This document shows positions 53,882 to 61,389 of a DNA stretch of 64,000 bases, piece after piece. Under the pieces are notes generated by a model that was not told where the DNA came from, made no database searches, and was given only the letters and a program-made list of their open reading frames with translations. Source of the DNA: Limimaricola sp964022235 (GTDB taxonomy: Bacteria > Pseudomonadota > Alphaproteobacteria > Rhodobacterales > Rhodobacteraceae). The position numbers and the translations under genes were made by a program. The stretch's first letter is position 1; every line of letters starts with the position of its first letter. The stretch covers positions 1 to 64,000 of the forward strand of contig NZ_CAXHZL010000013.1 in the NCBI RefSeq assembly GCF_964022235.1. Direction: 5' to 3'.

Positions 53882-54373
53882 CTAGCTGGTCACCACCTCG
53901 ATCGACAGTTCTCCGAGCCGGGCGCGCATCGCGGGACCGAGCGTTTCGACATCGCGGGTCAGCTCGTGCAGCCGCGCCAGTTCTGCGCGCGCCTCGGCGA
54001 TCTCCGCTGCCTCGAAGGGGCGATCGGGATGCGCAAGCCCCCCGAGGCTGCGCGCGCCGTCCACCATCGAGATGCTGACGCCATGACGCAGCCCGAAGCC
54101 TGCGGCCTGCGTCATGACGCCAAGTGGATCCTCGCTCGGATCGATGTCCTGCCAAGGGCACACACCCTCGTTCGTCATTGCCCAGCGCACCGTCGGATCG
54201 CGCAGCAGCAAACCCTGCTTGGCATAGGTGGAAACCCATTCCGGGGGGTAGCAGTTGAACATCAACTTCGGCGCGGCGAAATGAATATGCAGTCCGATGG
54301 CAAAGCCACCGGGTGCAATCTGCTTGAGATGAGCCAAACTATGGCCGATACTGATATCATTAAGCAATGTCAT
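53882..54373 (-). CDS. LuxR-type autoinducer-binding domain protein lacking the DNA-binding domain
   Basis: 163 residues. The whole protein is an autoinducer-binding domain. The Trp-Tyr-Asp-Pro-Trp positions that line the homoserine-lactone pocket are present in PPEWVSTYAKQGLLLRDPTVRWAM and GVCPWQDI. The C-terminal LuxR helix-turn-helix is completely absent and the frame ends cleanly. It may sequester a full-length partner or act as a ligand sink. It is divergent from such a partner (54498) and upstream of fliG. Confidence 0.85.
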   Translation of the reverse strand: MTLLNDISIGHSLAHLKQIAPGGFAIGLHIHFAAPKLMFNCYPPEWVSTYAKQGLLLRDPTVRWAMTNEGVCPWQDIDPSEDPLGVMTQAAGFGLRHGVSISMVDGARSLGGLAHPDRPFEAAEIAEARAELARLHELTRDVETLGPAMRARLGELSIEVVTS

Positions 54374-54497
54374 CTGGCGGTTTCACCTCAGCGTTCGCAA
54401 ATCGCACCCGTCAGGACGATGTCCGGGGGGCAAAGATCAAAGTTGGCGCCATGAGTGAACGATCGCAGATTGACCCATCCCGAGCAGGACCCGTCTT

Positions 54498-55094
54498 GTG
54501 ACGACTCCTCTCGATACTGAGCTGCTGGGACGCCTCGCCCCGGTCGGCTACTATATCGCGCTGCGGGTCGGCTTTGCATTCCCGCTCGAAGAATACAACC
54601 ATCTGCCGAAAGCTTGGGTCGATATTTATACCTCTGAGCGACTAATTCTCGATGATCCGGCGATCCGTTGGGCCTATTCCAACGAAGGCGCGGCGCGCTG
54701 GAGCGCGCTGGAGGACCCGCAGGGTGTTTTTGTGAAGGCGCGGCGCCTGCGTCTGCGCTATGGGGCCGTCGCCGCGGCCACTGATTCAAGCGGCGCGCGC
54801 TCCTACGGGCTTTACCTACGCGAGGATCGGGAGTTCAGCGACCGCGAACTCGGGGTCGTCGTGGAGATGCTGGAAGCGCTGCATTCCGAGGCGGCTCCAC
54901 CGAGCAACCTGACGCAGGCCGAAATCGAGGTGCTGCGCATGGTCAAGAACGGCTACCGGCTCAAGCAGATCGCCCATGCGCTGGGTGTGACCGAAGGGGC
55001 GATCAAGCAGCGGCTGAAAAACGCCCGCACCAAGCTTGGCGCCAACACCGCGACTCAGGCGGCAACCCTGGCCGCGGGATTCGGGTTGATTTGA
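54498..55094 (+). CDS. LuxR-family transcription regulator with autoinducer-binding domain
   Basis: 198 residues from a GTG. The N-terminal domain keeps pocket residues (AWVDIYTSERLILDDPAIRW), and the C-terminal helix-turn-helix (about 138-190) has LTQAEIEVLRMVKNGYRLKQIA and ALGVTEGAIKQRLKNARTKL. It is shorter than classical LuxR (about 240) at the N terminus. No luxI synthase is in the window, so it is a solo regulator or responds to a signal made elsewhere. A 124-base region separates it from the divergent stub protein. Confidence 0.92.
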   Translation: MTTPLDTELLGRLAPVGYYIALRVGFAFPLEEYNHLPKAWVDIYTSERLILDDPAIRWAYSNEGAARWSALEDPQGVFVKARRLRLRYGAVAAATDSSGARSYGLYLREDREFSDRELGVVVEMLEALHSEAAPPSNLTQAEIEVLRMVKNGYRLKQIAHALGVTEGAIKQRLKNARTKLGANTATQAATLAAGFGLI

Positions 55095-55101
55095 AGGGGG
55101 C

Positions 55102-55126
55102 GGCGGGCCCGCTTGGGGCCCGCCTT
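55102..55126. terminator. Hairpin between convergent luxR-type gene and purB
   Basis: A 9-base stem, GGCGGGCCC / GGGCCCGCC, with a 5-base loop. Only TT follows on the plus strand, so termination may be weak. It is 7 bases after the regulator's stop and 7 bases beyond the purB stop. Confidence 0.6.
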
Positions 55127-55132
55127 GAATGT

Positions 55133-56434
55133 TCAGCCGAAGACGCGGGCGAAGATCGTGTCGACGTGCTTGGTGTGGTAGGCGAGGTCGAACTTCTCTT
55201 CGATCTCCGCGGGCGACAGCGCCGCGGTGACCTCGGCGTCCGCCAGAAGCTCGGTCTTGAAATCCGCGCCCTGTTCCCAGACCCGCATCGCATTGCGCTG
55301 CACGAGGCGGTAGGCGTCCTCGCGGCTCACACCTGCCTGCGTCAGCGCCAGAAGCACCCGCTGGCTCATCACCAGACCGCGGAACTTGTTCATGTTGTCG
55401 AGCATGTTCTGCGGGTAGATCACCAGCTTTTCGATCATCCCCGCCAAGCGGTTCAACGCGAAGTCGAGCGTCACCGTGGTGTCGGGGCCAATCGCCCGCT
55501 CGACCGAGCTGTGCGAGATGTCGCGCTCGTGCCAGAGCGTCACGTTCTCGAGCGCGGGCGTCACCGACATGCGCACGAGCCGCGCCAGACCGGTCAGGTT
55601 CTCGGTCAGCACCGGGTTGCGCTTGTGCGGCATCGCGGACGAGCCCTTCTGGCCCTTGGAGAAAAACTCCTCGGCTTCCAGAACCTCGGTGCGCTGCATG
55701 TGGCGCACCTCGGTGGCGATGTTCTCCATCGACGAGGCGATGACGCCGAGGGTCGCAAAGAACATCGCGTGACGGTCGCGCGGGATCACTTGGGTGGAGA
55801 TGGTCTCGGGGCGCAGACCCATCTTCGCGCAGACATGCTCCTCGACGCGCGGATCGACGTTGGCATAGGTGCCGACGGCGCCAGAGATCGCGCCCGTGGC
55901 GATCTCCTCGCGAGCGTTGCGCAGACGGGCCAGACCGCGGTCCATCTCGGCGTAAAAGCGCGCGAAGGTCAGGCCCATGGTCGTCGGCTCGGCGTGGATG
56001 CCGTGGGAGCGGCCGATGCGGACCGTGTCCTTGTGCTCGATGGCACGCGCCTTGAGGGCGGCCAGCACCCGCTCCATGTCGGCGATCAGAAGATCGGCGG
56101 CACGGGTCAGCTGCACGTTGAAGGTGGTGTCGAGCACGTCGGACGAGGTCATGCCCTGATGCACGAAACGCGCCTGATCCGCGCCCACATGCTCGGCGAG
56201 ATGCGTGAGGAAGGCGATGACGTCGTGCTTGGTGACGGCCTCGATCTCATCGATGCGGGCGACATCGAATTCCACGTCCTTGGCCTTCCAGACCGCGTCA
56301 GCGTTCTCGCGCGGGATCACGCCGAGATCGGCCATCGCGTCGCCGGCATGGGCTTCGATCTCGTACCAGATGCGGAACTTGGTGGCGGGCTCCCAGATGG
56401 CGGTCATCTCGGGGCGGGAATAGCGGGGGATCAT
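55133..56434 (-). CDS. purB: Adenylosuccinate lyase
   Basis: 433 residues from the ATG giving MIPRYSRPEM. The family signature GSSAMPHKRNPVLTENL is intact, with HQGMTSSDVLDTTFNV and GRSHGIHAEPTTMG earlier. It removes fumarate in two steps of purine synthesis (SAICAR to AICAR and adenylosuccinate to AMP). Single gene. Confidence 0.97.
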   Translation of the reverse strand: MIPRYSRPEMTAIWEPATKFRIWYEIEAHAGDAMADLGVIPRENADAVWKAKDVEFDVARIDEIEAVTKHDVIAFLTHLAEHVGADQARFVHQGMTSSDVLDTTFNVQLTRAADLLIADMERVLAALKARAIEHKDTVRIGRSHGIHAEPTTMGLTFARFYAEMDRGLARLRNAREEIATGAISGAVGTYANVDPRVEEHVCAKMGLRPETISTQVIPRDRHAMFFATLGVIASSMENIATEVRHMQRTEVLEAEEFFSKGQKGSSAMPHKRNPVLTENLTGLARLVRMSVTPALENVTLWHERDISHSSVERAIGPDTTVTLDFALNRLAGMIEKLVIYPQNMLDNMNKFRGLVMSQRVLLALTQAGVSREDAYRLVQRNAMRVWEQGADFKTELLADAEVTAALSPAEIEEKFDLAYHTKHVDTIFARVFG

Positions 56435-56555
56435 CGGCGCTCTCTCGGTCAAGGAGGGTTCGCCGGGGTCATAGGTCGATGGGCCGCGTCGCACAAGGTC
56501 GCGAGATGACGCCGCGGCAGTGACGGGCCGATCCCGAGCGGGATCGGCGCGTGAT

Positions 56556-57413
56556 TTACAGGCCCGCGAAGGCGAAGGTCGGTAGGAGTGCCTGCACTCC
56601 GACCACGGCCGCGATACCGGTGGCGAGAAGCGCGATCTGCCCGGTGCCGGAGCGGTCGCGCCATAGGCGCAGGCCCAGAACCTGCAAGGGGCCTTTTTTA
56701 GGCTGCGACACGGCCTTGGCTTCTGCCAAGGCGGCGCGGATATCGCGCATCTCCGAGACCATCGGGTGCGCCGTCGCGGGGCTGTCGTTGGCCACGCTCG
56801 CGACGTCGTTCGATGCGCGCCGCTTGGGCCGCTCAGTGCGGTAGCTCGGCACTTGGGGCCGTGTGGGCCGGGGGCGTCGCTGGGGCACCTCGGGGGCCAG
56901 TTCGGACACCTGCTCCGCGGTTTCTGCGTCGTAGCGCGCCAACATCCGATCGAACTCGCGCGCGTTGGTGTGCGGGCCGAGGCGGGTCGGATCAAGGCCC
57001 GGCAGCGCCTCGATCATCGCGTCGATCATCTCGGCGGTGGGGGTTTCGGTGCTCGTCTGCCACAGCATCCGATCGGACATGTAGCGATCGTTGATTCGAT
57101 CCGCGAGCAGGCGGGTGATTGTGCCCTGATGGCTGGCGATACCGATCTGGCAATCGCCGCTCTCGCCCGCGCCGACGCCGATCGTCAGGCAGGCGGCATA
57201 GCGACCGGGCAGGGGCTGCGACCAGCCAAGGATGATGCGGGCGTTGTCGAGATCGAAAATCGCGACGTCGTCATGATCCCAATGGAGACCGCAGTCGCCG
57301 GCAGGACCTTCCCGGAGCGATGTACACAAATCATCGACGAGATTGGGAAAGTCGAGCGCAGGGATGCCGCGAAACAGCAGTTGTGCGATGGTGCTGGTGA
57401 TCGGGTCTGACAT
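56556..57413 (-). CDS. Conserved hypothetical protein with C-terminal membrane helix
   Basis: 285 residues. The N-terminal ~150 residues form a globular domain (IAQLLFRGIPALDFPNLVDDL, CGLHWDHDDVAIFDLDNARIILGWSQPLPGR). A basic, proline-rich linker follows (about 170-205), then a segment with REIRAALAEAK-like sequence and a membrane helix close to the C terminus (about 262-282). I do not recognise the family. The upstream TTAACC/TTAACG sites suggest control by CtrA, which in Roseobacters governs motility and gene transfer agent genes. Confidence 0.7.
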   Translation of the reverse strand: MSDPITSTIAQLLFRGIPALDFPNLVDDLCTSLREGPAGDCGLHWDHDDVAIFDLDNARIILGWSQPLPGRYAACLTIGVGAGESGDCQIGIASHQGTITRLLADRINDRYMSDRMLWQTSTETPTAEMIDAMIEALPGLDPTRLGPHTNAREFDRMLARYDAETAEQVSELAPEVPQRRPRPTRPQVPSYRTERPKRRASNDVASVANDSPATAHPMVSEMRDIRAALAEAKAVSQPKKGPLQVLGLRLWRDRSGTGQIALLATGIAAVVGVQALLPTFAFAGL

Positions 57414-57470
57414 TGACCGGTCTCCGAATGGGGTCGGCTCGTTGGCCGGTGAGTGGTCCTTTCAATTAGG

Positions 57471-57492
57471 TTAACGATTGTGTTCCCGTTAA
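57471..57492 (-). promoter_or_regulatory. Possible CtrA half-sites
   Basis: On the minus strand CTTAACGGG and GTTAACC stand 14 bases apart, about 60-80 bases before the hypothetical gene. Both resemble the TTAACC half-site of CtrA, though the spacing is not the classical TTAA-N7-TTAA. Confidence 0.3.
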
Positions 57493-57614
57493 GCGCGAAG
57501 CAGGGAATAAGCGTGGTCGCTCGACGGGATCGGCCCCGCGAGCGCCGCAATTTGGCCACTTCGTCGATCCCGCGCTCGTGCCCCGATCCATGAGAAATGC
57601 CGGGTGACGCAATG

Positions 57615-57640
57615 AAAACGGGGCGCCCTTGGGCGCCCCG
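57615..57640 (-). terminator. Rho-independent terminator of glnA
   Basis: CGGGGCGCCC / GGGCGCCCCG (10 bases, tight loop) followed on the minus strand by TTTT, 28 bases after the glnA stop. Confidence 0.85.
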
Positions 57641-57668
57641 CATGACCAGATCGTGGCCGCTTCTGCGA

Positions 57669-59075
57669 TCAGCAGGAGTAGTAGAGCTTGTACTCGACCG
57701 GGTGCGGCGTGTGCTCGTAGGCGTAGACCTCTTCCCAACGAAGCGCCATGTAGCCCTCGAGCTGATCACGGGTGAACACGTCACCGGCGAGCAGGAACTC
57801 GTGGTCCTTCTCCAGCTCTTCGAGCGCTTCGCGCAGGCTGCCGCAGACGGTCGGGATCTCGGCCAGCTCCTCGGGGGGCAGGTCGTAGAGATCCTTGTCC
57901 GAGGCCGGGCCCGGATCGATCTTGTTCTTGATGCCGTCGAGGCCGGCCATCAGCAGCGCCGAGAAGGCGAGGTAGGGGTTCGCAGCCGGATCGGGGAAAC
58001 GGGCTTCGACGCGCTTGGCCTTCGGGCTCTCGGACCACGGGATCCGGACGCAGCCCGAGCGGTTGCGGGCCGAATAGGCGCGCAGCACCGGGGCTTCGAA
58101 GCCCGGGATCAGGCGCTTGTAGCTGTTGGTGGTCGGGTTGGTGATCGCGTTGAGCGCCTTGGCGTGCTTCAGGATGCCGCCGATGAAGTAGAGCGCTTCC
58201 TGGCTGAGATCGGCATACTTGTCGCCGGCGAAGAGCGGCTTGCCGTCCTTCCAGATCGACATGTTGACGTGCATGCCCGAGCCGTTGTCGCCCGAGATCG
58301 GCTTCGGCATGAAGGTCGCCGACTTGCCGTAGGCTTGGGCCACGTTGTGGATCACGTACTTGTACTTCTGGATCTCGTCGGCCTGCTTGGTCAGCGTGCC
58401 GAAGATCAGGCCCAGCTCGTGCTGGCACGACGCCACCTCGTGGTGGTGCTTGTCGACCTTCATGCCCATGCGCTTCATGGTCGAGAGCATCTCGCCACGC
58501 ATGTCCTGCGCGTCGTCGATCGGGTTGACCGGGAAGTAGCCGCCTTTGACGCCCGGACGGTGGCCGGTGTTGCCGACCTCGTACTCGGTGTCGGTGTTCC
58601 AGGCGCCGTCGATCGCGTCGACCGAGAAGGAGACCTTGTTCGAGGTGACGGCGAAACGCACGTCGTCGAAGATGAAGAACTCGGCCTCGGGGCCCATGTA
58701 GGCGGTGTCGCCGATGCCCGAAGACTTGAGGTAGGCCTCGGCTTTCAGCGCGGTGCCGCGCGGGTCGCGGTCATAGGGCTCGCCGGTGTCGGGCTCGACC
58801 ACGGTGCAATGGATGCACAGCGTCTTCTCGGCGTAGAACGGGTCGAGATAGGCGCTGTCGAAGGCCGGCATCAGCTTCATGTCGGACTGGTCGATCGACT
58901 TCCAGCCAGCGATCGACGAGCCGTCGAACATGAAGCCTTCCTCGAGGAAGTCCTCGTCCACGAGGTCGGAGACCACGGTGACGTGCTGGAGCTTGCCCTT
59001 GGGGTCGGTGAAGCGGATGTCGACGTACTCGACTTCCTCGTCCTTGATCATCTTCAGAAGCGTAGAGCTGTCCAT
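57669..59075 (-). CDS. glnA: Glutamine synthetase type I
   Basis: 468 residues from the ATG giving MDSSTLLKMIKDEE. The N-terminal FMFDGSSIAGW, the catalytic ACQHELGLIFG-like region (here ASCQHELGLIFGTL) and FMPKPISGDNGSGMHVN are intact. Tyr397 in DLYDLPPEE is the site of regulatory adenylylation. It makes glutamine from glutamate, ammonia and ATP. It is directly downstream of glnB, so PII and its main target are co-expressed. Confidence 0.97.
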   Translation of the reverse strand: MDSSTLLKMIKDEEVEYVDIRFTDPKGKLQHVTVVSDLVDEDFLEEGFMFDGSSIAGWKSIDQSDMKLMPAFDSAYLDPFYAEKTLCIHCTVVEPDTGEPYDRDPRGTALKAEAYLKSSGIGDTAYMGPEAEFFIFDDVRFAVTSNKVSFSVDAIDGAWNTDTEYEVGNTGHRPGVKGGYFPVNPIDDAQDMRGEMLSTMKRMGMKVDKHHHEVASCQHELGLIFGTLTKQADEIQKYKYVIHNVAQAYGKSATFMPKPISGDNGSGMHVNMSIWKDGKPLFAGDKYADLSQEALYFIGGILKHAKALNAITNPTTNSYKRLIPGFEAPVLRAYSARNRSGCVRIPWSESPKAKRVEARFPDPAANPYLAFSALLMAGLDGIKNKIDPGPASDKDLYDLPPEELAEIPTVCGSLREALEELEKDHEFLLAGDVFTRDQLEGYMALRWEEVYAYEHTPHPVEYKLYYSC

Positions 59076-59108
59076 CTGAATGCTTTCCTTGTTTGTCTCA
59101 TGTTCGTG

Positions 59109-59129
59109 AAAAGGGGCTTTGGGCCCCTT
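59109..59129 (-). terminator. Attenuator-like hairpin between glnB and glnA
   Basis: AAGGGGC / GCCCCTT with a 5-base loop and a short T tail on the minus strand, 12 bases after the glnB stop. Partial read-through would set the glnB:glnA ratio. This is inferred. Confidence 0.45.
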
Positions 59130-59140
59130 GCGCGCCGCGA

Positions 59141-59479
59141 TCAGATCGCGTCGTCGCCGAATTCTCCGGTGCGGATGCGGATCGCCTGTTCGACGGGCGA
59201 CACGAAGATCTTCCCATCGCCGATCTTGTCGGTCTTGGCCGCGTCGACGATCGCCGCGATCGCGCGCTCGACCTGATCGTCGGGCAGCACCACCTCGATC
59301 TTCACCTTGGGCAGGAAGTCGACCACGTATTCGGCCCCGCGGTAGAGTTCGGTGTGGCCCTTCTGGCGGCCGAAGCCCTTGACCTCGACGACCGAAAGAC
59401 CCTGCACGCCAGCTTCCTGGAGCGCTTCCTTCACCTCGTCGAGCTTGAACGGCTTGATGATCGCCTCGATCTTCTTCAT
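59141..59479 (-). CDS. glnB: Nitrogen regulatory protein PII
   Basis: 112 residues, the full family length. The N terminus MKKIEAIIKPFKLDEVKEAL, the T-loop with Tyr51 (the uridylylation site) in TELYRGAEYVVDFLPK, and the B-loop GKIFVSPVEQAIRIRTGE are complete. PII senses 2-oxoglutarate and ATP/ADP and controls glutamine synthetase through adenylylation and NtrB. The upstream minus-strand sequence contains TGCACAATTTTTAATCA, a weak match to an NtrC site. Confidence 0.97.
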   Translation of the reverse strand: MKKIEAIIKPFKLDEVKEALQEAGVQGLSVVEVKGFGRQKGHTELYRGAEYVVDFLPKVKIEVVLPDDQVERAIAAIVDAAKTDKIGDGKIFVSPVEQAIRIRTGEFGDDAI

Positions 59480-59673
59480 GTCGCGCGACTCCCTTGCATC
59501 CGCGTTCTGAGGCGTGAAACCATGCCCGCTCGGCCACCTCAATCACCGGCCCCGGAGCGGCGACGGCCAGACGCTGAAATTCCGACGCTATGATTAAAAA
59601 TTGTGCAGAATGTGTGGATTCGATGCAGTTTGAAAACTCAGGCACCGCTGAACCCCAATCGAGCGCCCTTTAC

Positions 59674-61173
59674 ATGGGCAGTCTCGATGGGGCGGCGCTT
59701 CTGAGTGCCGAGGAAATGCGCGACGCAGAGGCCCGGGCGATCGCGGCGGGCACACCGGGGGTGGTGCTGATGGAGCGCGCCGGTGCTGCAGTGGTCGACG
59801 CGCTGACGGCGTTTTGGCCGGAGTTGTCCTCTGACACGCAGGCCTGTGTGCTGTGTGGCCCGGGGGGCAATGGCGGCGACGGCTATGTCGTGGCGCGGCT
59901 CTTGCGCGCGCGGGGCTGGACGGTGCGCCTGCACGCGCTGGCCCCCGCAACGCACCCGGATGCTGGCGCGCAGGCTGACAAGTGGTCTGCGGTCGGAACG
60001 ATCGAAGGATGGGACGAGGCGGCGGCGTCGGCGCGCCGAGCCGATCTGGTGATCGACGCGCTGTTCGGTCTGGGGTTGTCACGCCCGCTCGGGCCTGAGG
60101 TGGCGGCAGTGCGGGACGTACGACCAAAGCGCGTGTTGGCGATCGATCTGCCCTCCGGGCTTTGTTCCGACAGCGGGCGAGTGATCGGCGAGACCTGTAT
60201 CAAAGCCGATCTGACGGTGAGTTTTCACGCGCCCAAGCGCGGCCATGTGCTGGCCGAAGGCCCGGGGCGATGCGGCGCGCTCGACATTCGTGATATTGGC
60301 TTGGCCAGCGGGCAGGGCGGTGTGACGCTCGCGGGGCAACCCGCCGGTCTTGCCAAGACGGCGGGTCATAAATACGGCCATGGCCACGGCTTGGTTATGG
60401 CGGGCGGGGTCGGGCGCGGCGGTGCGGCCCGCATGGCGGCGCGCGCGGCGCTACGGGTCGGCGCGGGGCTGGTGACCATGGCCTGCCCGCCCGCCGCATT
60501 GCAGGAGAACGCGGCGCGGCTCGACGCGATCATGCTGCGCCCGCTGCGCGACGCCGGGGTGTTGGATGCGATTTTGGATGATGCGCGGCTGAACGCGCTG
60601 CTGCTCGGGCCCGGTTTGGGAACCCGCGAGCGAGAGTGCGACCTCGTTGGCCGAGCGCTTGCGGCGCGGCGTGCGACGGTGCTCGACGCCGATGCGCTGA
60701 CGCTCGTCGCGGGGGATGAGGCACTGCGCATGGCGCTCCATGACACGTGTCTACTCACCCCGCATGGGGGCGAATTCGCCCGGCTGTTCCCCGACCTCGT
60801 CGATCGCATGAACGGCCCCGTCACGCGCGGTCCGGCCTATTCGCGTATCGAGGCCGCACGGGAGGCTGCCGCGCGCGCAGGCTGCGCGGTGTTGCTCAAG
60901 GGGCCAGACACGGTCATCGCCGCCACCGATGGGCGCGTTTGCGTCAATGCGGGCGTCTATGGGCGCGCGGCACCATGGCTCGCCACCGCGGGGGCGGGCG
61001 ACGTGCTGGCGGGACTGGCCTTGGGCCTCATGGCGCGGGGCTGGGGGGCGTATGAGGCGGGGCGGGACGCGGCTTGGTTGCATGTAGAGGCGGCGCGCCG
61101 GTTCGGCCCGGGGTTGATCGCCGAGGACCTGCCCGACCTGCTGCCGGGACTGATGCGCGACATGGGGCTTTGA
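59674..61173 (+). CDS. nnr: Bifunctional NAD(P)HX epimerase/dehydratase
   Basis: 499 residues. The N-terminal epimerase domain (LLSAEEMRDAEARAIAAG, then VLCGPGGNGGDGYVVARLL) is fused to an ADP-dependent dehydratase (GVGRGGAARMAARAALRVGAGLV, ending in the kinase-like LATAGAGDVLAGLALGLMARG). Together they repair hydrated NADH/NADPH. The start is uncertain. ATGs at 59590 and 59623 are in frame, but the extra residues are unlike the family. None has a clear ribosome site. Confidence 0.93.
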   Translation: MGSLDGAALLSAEEMRDAEARAIAAGTPGVVLMERAGAAVVDALTAFWPELSSDTQACVLCGPGGNGGDGYVVARLLRARGWTVRLHALAPATHPDAGAQADKWSAVGTIEGWDEAAASARRADLVIDALFGLGLSRPLGPEVAAVRDVRPKRVLAIDLPSGLCSDSGRVIGETCIKADLTVSFHAPKRGHVLAEGPGRCGALDIRDIGLASGQGGVTLAGQPAGLAKTAGHKYGHGHGLVMAGGVGRGGAARMAARAALRVGAGLVTMACPPAALQENAARLDAIMLRPLRDAGVLDAILDDARLNALLLGPGLGTRERECDLVGRALAARRATVLDADALTLVAGDEALRMALHDTCLLTPHGGEFARLFPDLVDRMNGPVTRGPAYSRIEAAREAAARAGCAVLLKGPDTVIAATDGRVCVNAGVYGRAAPWLATAGAGDVLAGLALGLMARGWGAYEAGRDAAWLHVEAARRFGPGLIAEDLPDLLPGLMRDMGL

Positions 61174-61276
61174 CGCCGCTGCGGCAGGCCGATTTTTTCC
61201 CGTGGCGCAGGCTCTCGGGCTTTGCTAGACAGCGCCGAGAATTCCGGGGGGTGTTTCGCGCCCCCCAAAGAGACAT

Positions 61277-61361
61277 GCGGGTGTGGCGAAACTGGTAGAC
61301 GCACCAGATTTAGGTTCTGGCGCCGCAAGGCGTGGGGGTTCGAGTCCCTTCACCCGCACCA
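61277..61361 (+). tRNA. tRNA-Leu (anticodon UAG)
   Basis: An 85-base type II tRNA. The acceptor stem GCGGGTG pairs with CACCCGC, then A and an encoded CCA. The anticodon loop TTTAGGT places TAG at 34-36. A long variable arm (CGCCGCAAGGCG region) and the T-loop GGTTCGAGTCC are clear. It lies 28 bases before the trigger factor gene. Confidence 0.97.
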
Positions 61362-61389
61362 AGAAACACGATTGAGAAAAGGACGACAG

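Noticed and set aside
54374..54497. Possible lux-box between the divergent LuxR genes
   Set aside because: Only a weak GGAC-GAT-GTCC repeat with 4-base arms is present. Lux boxes are 18-20 bases with longer arms.
59560..59600. TATGAT at 59589-59594 as a promoter for the NAD(P)HX repair gene
   Set aside because: No -35 element at 15-19 bases upstream, and the box overlaps the alternative start codon at 59590.
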